From Bacilli bacterium (GTDB lineage Bacteria; Bacillota_I; Bacilli_A; RF39; UBA660), in contig CAAERO010000004.1 in the NCBI GenBank assembly GCA_900758495.1, positions 1 to 64,000 on the forward strand: a stretch of DNA of 64,000 nucleotides, read 5' to 3'. Shown in pieces: positions 61,100 to 64,000 of the stretch. Both the position numbers and the translations under genes were made by a program. The notes beneath the pieces were generated by a model, which saw only the letters and a list, made by a program, of their open reading frames with translations, had not been told where the DNA came from and ran no database searches. Position 1 is the stretch's first letter, and each line of letters starts with the position of its first letter.

Positions 61100-62068
61100 A
61101 TGCTAACTTATCTATTTTTATCATTATTTATTACTAATGTCTATGCTGAGACAGTAGAGACTCCATATCTAATAGCAGATACTTCTACTGCTAAAGAAAG
61201 AGAAATAATAAAAGAAGAAGATTTATACTATTTAAGAATAGAAGGGAAAACTAGTAATAATTACTATAGTAGTAAACCAAAAGACTATGATACTAAAACA
61301 GATATGTTTATCTATGATAAATATAGTAAATATACAACTAAAGAGATAAATAGTCCTGATTACTTAAAAGAAGAGATAACTTACTATCATTATTTAGAAC
61401 TAGAAAAAATTAATTATCTAAAAGTACTAACTAGTAGTAATATAACTATTTTAGATATAAAACTTAATAATAATAATATTAAATCTAATAACAATACTTA
61501 TTACTTTAATAAAAGTAAGATAGAAGATAGTATTTTAGAAGTAAAATTAATGGTATTAGAAAACTCTAGTAATAACTATTTATTAATAGAAAATGATGAT
61601 GTTTATCTAAAAGGAAAAATAAAGTTAAAAGAAAAAGGGGTAGTAATTAAGAAGATAAGATTAGTTAACTATTTAACTAAATTAAAAATGAATAAAAAAG
61701 TAAAAGTTACTACTGATTATAATGAATTACCTTATTATAAGTTAATAAAAAAAGAAAAATTATATAGGTATAGAAGAAAATTATATAAATATAAAAAGAA
61801 TGATACTTTATTAACTAGTAATAGAGTCTTAGCTGGATATAAAGTAGATAGAGTAGAAAAGATAAATAGAATATATCGAAAAGAGGTATTTACTTTCTAT
61901 GATAGTATTAAACTGGATTATTTAGATTGGGATAAGATTTTAGTAAGTTCAACCATACCTTTGAAAGAATTAAAACTATATAAGAGTAAAGAGTGTGGAA
62001 AAATGAAATTAAAGCTAGTATATAAAACTTTTAGTTATTTAAAAGATATAGACTTTACATGTTCTTAA
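61100..62068 (+). CDS. Secreted protein of unknown function
   Basis: A 322-aa exported protein with a short signal peptide (LTYLFLSLFITNVYAET). The mature part is rich in Lys, Tyr, Asn and Ser with many beta-type strands, for example NYYSSKPKDYD, ITILDIKLNNNN and VYLKGKIKLKEKG. Two cysteines near the end (ECGKMK, FTCS) may pair. GGAGG precedes the ATG. It lies between spoVA and a spore-type sigma gene, so a spore or envelope role is possible, but no family is recognised. Confidence 0.7.
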   Translation: MLTYLFLSLFITNVYAETVETPYLIADTSTAKEREIIKEEDLYYLRIEGKTSNNYYSSKPKDYDTKTDMFIYDKYSKYTTKEINSPDYLKEEITYYHYLELEKINYLKVLTSSNITILDIKLNNNNIKSNNNTYYFNKSKIEDSILEVKLMVLENSSNNYLLIENDDVYLKGKIKLKEKGVVIKKIRLVNYLTKLKMNKKVKVTTDYNELPYYKLIKKEKLYRYRRKLYKYKKNDTLLTSNRVLAGYKVDRVEKINRIYRKEVFTFYDSIKLDYLDWDKILVSSTIPLKELKLYKSKECGKMKLKLVYKTFSYLKDIDFTCS

Positions 62069-62147
62069 AAAAAAAGAAATTCTACTTTTGTCGAATGGAT
62101 TGTCTTTTAAAAAATATATAAGTATTCTTTAGGGGAAAGGAGGAGGT

Positions 62148-62795
62148 ATGGACGAGTTACTCTTAAAGTATGATAAATTAATCTATATGATGGCTAATAA
62201 ATATAAGAGCTATGCTAGTATAGATGATCTTTATCAAGCAGGATGTATTGGACTAAAAGAAGCATTAACTCATTATGATGAAAGTAAAGGAAGTGATTTA
62301 ACTAGTTATATTTGTCTTTATATTAAAGGGGAGATGCTAAAAGAAGTCAGTAATAGTAGAGAAATAAGAGTAGGATATGATGTTTATAGCTTTTCAAAGA
62401 AAGTAAAGGAGGCAAGAGATTATTTAACTCAAGAGTTTGGAAGAGAAGCAACTACTTATGAAGTAGCTTATTATATGAATGAGAATATAGAAAAGATAGA
62501 GATGGTTGCTAGAGTAAGTATGCCAGTTTATCATTTAGATGATAGTAATGAAGATAATTTATCTTTATATGATAAAGTTAGTTATGTAGAAAAAGCCTTT
62601 GATACTGATATCTTAGATTTAAAAAGTGCTTGTGATAAACTTAATTCTTATGAGAAAAGTTTAATCAATAATAGATACTATCTTGATAAGACACAACAAG
62701 AAGTAGCAGAAAGTCTTGGTATTAGTCAAGTAAAAGTAAGTAGAGAGGAGAAGAAGATTTTAGAAAAATTAAGGGTTAGTTTAACGACTAATTAA
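62148..62795 (+). CDS. Sigma-70 family factor of the sporulation (SigF/G-like) type
   Basis: A 215-aa sigma factor with region 2 (IDDLYQAGCIGLKEALTHYDESKGSDLTSYICLYIKGEMLKEV), region 3 (YSFSKKVKEARDYLTQEFGREATTYEVA) and region 4 (LNSYEKSLINNRYYLDKTQQEVAESLGISQVKVSREEKKIL). There is no region 1.1. This domain set fits group 3 factors such as SigF, SigG and SigB. No anti-sigma genes (spoIIAA/AB) adjoin it, which leaves SigG or a derived factor as candidates. AAAGGAGGAGG lies just before the ATG. Confidence 0.85.
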   Translation: MDELLLKYDKLIYMMANKYKSYASIDDLYQAGCIGLKEALTHYDESKGSDLTSYICLYIKGEMLKEVSNSREIRVGYDVYSFSKKVKEARDYLTQEFGREATTYEVAYYMNENIEKIEMVARVSMPVYHLDDSNEDNLSLYDKVSYVEKAFDTDILDLKSACDKLNSYEKSLINNRYYLDKTQQEVAESLGISQVKVSREEKKILEKLRVSLTTN

Positions 62796-62842
62796 TTTAC
62801 ATCTATAGGTAGAAATGATATAATTCCATTAGGAAATGAGAG

Positions 62843-63085
62843 ATGTATATGGATAAAGATTATCAAATGATAGATCATTCTATTAAGATAAATAAAGAAG
62901 AATTACCTAAACTTTTGCAAAATATAATTAAAGATTTAGAAAAATATGATGAGGAAGGTAATATGGAAATGTATGATGGCTTTTCTTCTGGCTTTTATGC
63001 TGTAGCAAAAAACTTTTATGCTGAAGGGGTTATTAGTGAAAGTGTTTTTAAGCAATTAATTAGGAAGTATGGAGGTGATTATTAA
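62843..63085 (+). CDS. Small protein paired with HipA-like kinase
   Basis: An 80-aa acidic, helical protein (PKLLQNIIKDLEKYDEEGNMEMYDGFSSGFYAVAKNFYAEGVISESVFKQLIRKYGG). The start could be the ATG at 62843 or 62849; upstream sites are weak. Its stop overlaps the following kinase gene by one base. Such a pair recalls a toxin-antitoxin module in which the small partner precedes the kinase, but it has no HTH, so this is inference. Confidence 0.6.
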   Translation: MYMDKDYQMIDHSIKINKEELPKLLQNIIKDLEKYDEEGNMEMYDGFSSGFYAVAKNFYAEGVISESVFKQLIRKYGGDY

Positions 63086-64000
63086 TGATTAAAAACTTTA
63101 ATAATTTAAAAGAAAGTGGCATCCGTTATGGTGGACATGCTGGTAATAAGTTAGGAGTAGTTATAGATGGAGAAAATTGGTTTTTAAAATTTCCAAAATC
63201 TACAAAAGATTTACTTAGAAAGGTAGACATTTCTTATACTACGTCCCCTTTATCAGAATATATTGGCTCACACATATATAAGTCACTTGGTATTCCAGTA
63301 CATGAAACTATGCTTGGAATAAAAGATGAAAAATTAGTTGTGGCTTGTAAAGACTTTAGAAAGAATCAAATTGATTATAGACTAGATGATTATAATTCTA
63401 TAAAGAATGACTATGTTGAGGGACTAGAGAAAAAGTTAGAATCTACCTCTTCTAGTAATCCTCATGCTATCAATATTGATGAAACAATAATTATAATGAA
63501 TAATAATCCATTATTTAATAGAGTAGCAGGATTAAAAGATAGATTTTGGGATATGTTTATTGTTGATGCTTTGATAGGAAATAATGATAGAAATAATGGA
63601 AACTGGGGAGTAATAGTTGATAATAGAACAAACGAAACAAAAATAGCTCCTGTTTTTGATAATGGTGCTTCGTTTAACACCAAATCTAGTGATGAAAATA
63701 TTGAAAAAATATTAAGTGATAAGGAAAGGTTTAAAAATAGTGCTTATCTTTCAAGAATATGTGCTTTCTCTATTAATGATAAAATAATAAATCCATTTAA
63801 ATATATAGAAAGCTTAGAAAATGATGAATGTAATAAAGCATTATTAAGAATAGTACCTAAAATAGACCTTTCAAAGATATATGATATTATTAATGATATT
63901 CCAAATGAATATGAAGGAATAAAAGTAATAAGTGATATTAGAAAGAAATATTATTTTGAGTGTATTAAGTATCGTTATGAAAATTCATTATATAAAACAT
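63085..64000 (+). CDS. HipA/CtkA-like kinase, cut by the window end
   Basis: The frame is open from the ATG at 63085, after GGAGGTG, for 305 codons to the end of the window. Motifs are SPLSEYIGSHIYKSLGIPVHET near the start, and the kinase core FIVDALIGNNDRNNGNWGVI followed by APVFDNGASF, matching the HipA C-terminal/CtkA pattern (DxxxxNxDRxxxN and a DNG metal loop). These proteins phosphorylate Ser/Thr on host proteins and can act as toxins or in signalling. The rest lies beyond the window. Confidence 0.8.
   Translation, partial: MIKNFNNLKESGIRYGGHAGNKLGVVIDGENWFLKFPKSTKDLLRKVDISYTTSPLSEYIGSHIYKSLGIPVHETMLGIKDEKLVVACKDFRKNQIDYRLDDYNSIKNDYVEGLEKKLESTSSSNPHAINIDETIIIMNNNPLFNRVAGLKDRFWDMFIVDALIGNNDRNNGNWGVIVDNRTNETKIAPVFDNGASFNTKSSDENIEKILSDKERFKNSAYLSRICAFSINDKIINPFKYIESLENDECNKALLRIVPKIDLSKIYDIINDIPNEYEGIKVISDIRKKYYFECIKYRYENSLYKT

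Noticed and set aside
16204..64000. Use of UGA as tryptophan (Mycoplasma code)
   Set aside because: TGA ends genes such as yqfD and many VirB/Tad genes use TGG for tryptophan; reading frames are consistent with the standard bacterial code.

Overview
The window is low-GC DNA using the standard code (TGA is a stop, for example at the ends of yqfD and of the MobV upstream gene). It looks like a Bacillota genome of class Bacilli. Gene order from rpsU through yqfC-yqfD, ybeY, dgkA, era, yqzL, recO and glyS follows the Bacillus subtilis yqf region in reduced form. yqfC, yqfD and a complete spoVAC-spoVAD-spoVAEb set point to a spore-former or a recent descendant of one. An uncultured gut Bacilli/Erysipelotrichia-like lineage is my best guess, by inference only.

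Region 1 (1-12,400) is accessory DNA. Two related cassettes, each a large serine recombinase preceded by a paralogous ~90-aa protein, flank the cargo. The cargo is a three-gene plus-strand operon (a DUF4365-like nuclease domain protein, a zinc-ribbon/Vsr-type nuclease and a TPR protein), a DUF1016/YhcG nuclease with a perfect 24-bp palindrome before it, and a MobV-type relaxase with a candidate oriT. This resembles an integrative mobilizable element carrying a possible defence operon. It ends next to a tRNA-Gly gene.

Region 2 (12,479-16,112) holds tRNA-Gly, a double-HTH repressor and a compact bacteriocin-like cluster: a C39-peptidase ABC exporter that appears to start at ATT, an accessory membrane protein, two tiny double-glycine-leader peptides and a 40-aa membrane peptide.

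Region 3 (16,139-32,493) is the housekeeping and sporulation block: rpsU, yqfC, yqfD, a VanZ-like gene, ybeY, dgkA, era, yqzL, recO, a PAP2-DgkA fusion, glyS, a class I amidotransferase, two paralogous unknown genes, then infC-rpmI-rplT behind an attenuator, rpsB-tsf, typA, a transglutaminase-like protein and a thioredoxin-like lipoprotein. L20 and S2 carry nearly identical extra C-terminal Rho-N/SAP-like tails.

Region 4 (32,546-58,896) is the most striking part: about 26 kb of co-directional genes joining Tad/Flp-pilus parts (CpaB, CpaF, TadB, TadC, CpaE/TadZ-like, a 53-aa Flp-like pilin, TadE-like pseudopilins) with type IV secretion parts (VirB2-like, VirB6-like, VirB3/PrgI-like, a VirB4 split in two, a wall hydrolase, VirD4), plus a class B-type sortase, a large cysteine-rich exoprotein and two paralogous pilin-like proteins at either end. 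No relaxase is present, and the cluster sits between core genes, so I infer a resident hybrid secretion/pilus machine rather than a conjugative element.

Region 5 (58,970-64,000) holds spoVAC-AD-AEb with a possible sigma-G-type promoter, a secreted unknown protein, a spore-type sigma factor, and an 80-aa protein joined to a HipA/CtkA-like kinase that runs off the window. No gene-free stretch exceeds 300 bases; the longest (60,824-61,099) shows nothing I can name.
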